Below are positions 5,469 to 5,784 of a DNA stretch of 5,784 bases, piece by piece. Source of the stretch: Clostridiales bacterium (GTDB lineage: Bacteria; Bacillota; Clostridia; Tissierellales; Dethiosulfatibacteraceae); contig DMAP01000017.1 in NCBI GenBank assembly GCA_003446975.1, positions 1 to 5,784 on the forward strand, in the 5' to 3' direction. Both the position numbers and the translations under genes were made by a program. Every line of letters starts with the position of its first letter. Positions within the stretch are counted from its first letter, which is position 1. A model generated the notes under the pieces. The model saw nothing but the letters and a program-made list of their open reading frames with translations. It was not told the DNA's origin and did no database searches.

Positions 5469-5784
5469 TTATACAATCAGACCTAATTTTTTTGCCTCAA
5501 ACGTAAGTTCTTCCCTGAATTTCGGGTGCGCTATTGAAATCAAGGCTTTCGCTCTTTGTGAAGCGGTCTTGCCTTTTAATTGAACTGCGCCATACTCAGT
5601 AACAAGATAATCAATATCATTCTTGGAACAGGTAACATGTGCTCCCGGAGTCAATTGATGGGTTATCTTGCTAATTGTATCATTTTTAGCTGTTGAGTAA
5701 GTTGTCAAGAAAGATTTTCCACCCTTAGAAGCATTGGCACCTCTAACAAAATCCACTTGTCCGCCAGTACCGCTAAACTGCTGT
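5469..5784 (-). CDS. CoA-transferase of the 4-hydroxybutyrate/acetyl-CoA hydrolase family, C-terminal part only
   Basis: The window holds the last 104 codons; the start and the catalytic Glu region lie beyond 5784. The sequence opens with SGTGGQVDFVRGA (residues 4-16 of the fragment), the glycine-rich signature of AbfT/Cat1-type transferases. It continues with the family's C-terminal blocks: SKGGKSF, TPGAHVTCSKND, VTEYGAVQLKGKTASQRA and IAHPKFREEL. These enzymes move CoA from acetyl-CoA or another donor to a carboxylate through a glutamyl-CoA thioester. It stops 83 bases before the dehydratase-like gene, with no terminator between, so the two are probably one operon: the transferase makes the CoA ester on which the next protein acts. 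A full-length homologue would be about 430-440 residues. Specificity (4-hydroxybutyrate or another short acid) cannot be read from this part. Confidence 0.93.
   Translation of the reverse strand, partial: QQFSGTGGQVDFVRGANASKGGKSFLTTYSTAKNDTISKITHQLTPGAHVTCSKNDIDYLVTEYGAVQLKGKTASQRAKALISIAHPKFREELTFEAKKLGLIV

Overview
The window looks like chromosomal DNA of a strictly anaerobic, low-GC Gram-positive bacterium, most likely a member of the Clostridia. The reasons are AT-rich DNA, strong AGGAGG ribosome sites, a near-ideal CcpA-type cre site, and oxygen-sensitive enzyme families (an AbfD-type dehydratase, a tungsten aldehyde:ferredoxin oxidoreductase and a dicluster ferredoxin). The genus cannot be told from this sequence.

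All five protein genes lie on the minus strand, so transcription runs from high to low coordinates. In that order they are: the C-terminal 104 residues of a 4-hydroxybutyrate-type CoA-transferase (5784-5469); a complete 489-residue protein of the 4-hydroxybutyryl-CoA dehydratase / HpaB superfamily (5385-3916); a 252-bp non-coding region dense in regulatory-looking elements (3915-3664); a 468-residue NCS2-like permease (3663-2257); an intrinsic terminator (2201-2171); an 86-residue 2x[4Fe-4S] ferredoxin (2140-1880); and an AOR-family tungstoenzyme overlapping it by 8 nt (1887 to the window edge, lacking probably only its last 10-20 residues).

A working reading is that the permease imports a small carboxylate or related compound, the CoA-transferase activates it, the dehydratase-like flavoprotein transforms the CoA ester, and the AOR/ferredoxin pair handles an aldehyde/acid (or thioester) redox step linked to low-potential electrons. 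Gene order supports this only indirectly, and no substrate can be named.

The most notable points are two. First, the dehydratase-like protein has the right fold and length but lacks nearly all acid/base residues of characterised AbfD and one of its four cluster ligands, so the usual name is probably wrong for it. Second, the permease gene is bracketed by an inward-facing inverted repeat (20 identical bases, with a 3-base insertion in one copy). This makes the 5' and 3' untranslated regions of its mRNA complementary. The same CCGGG-type core recurs in an 18-bp perfect palindrome and other sites upstream.
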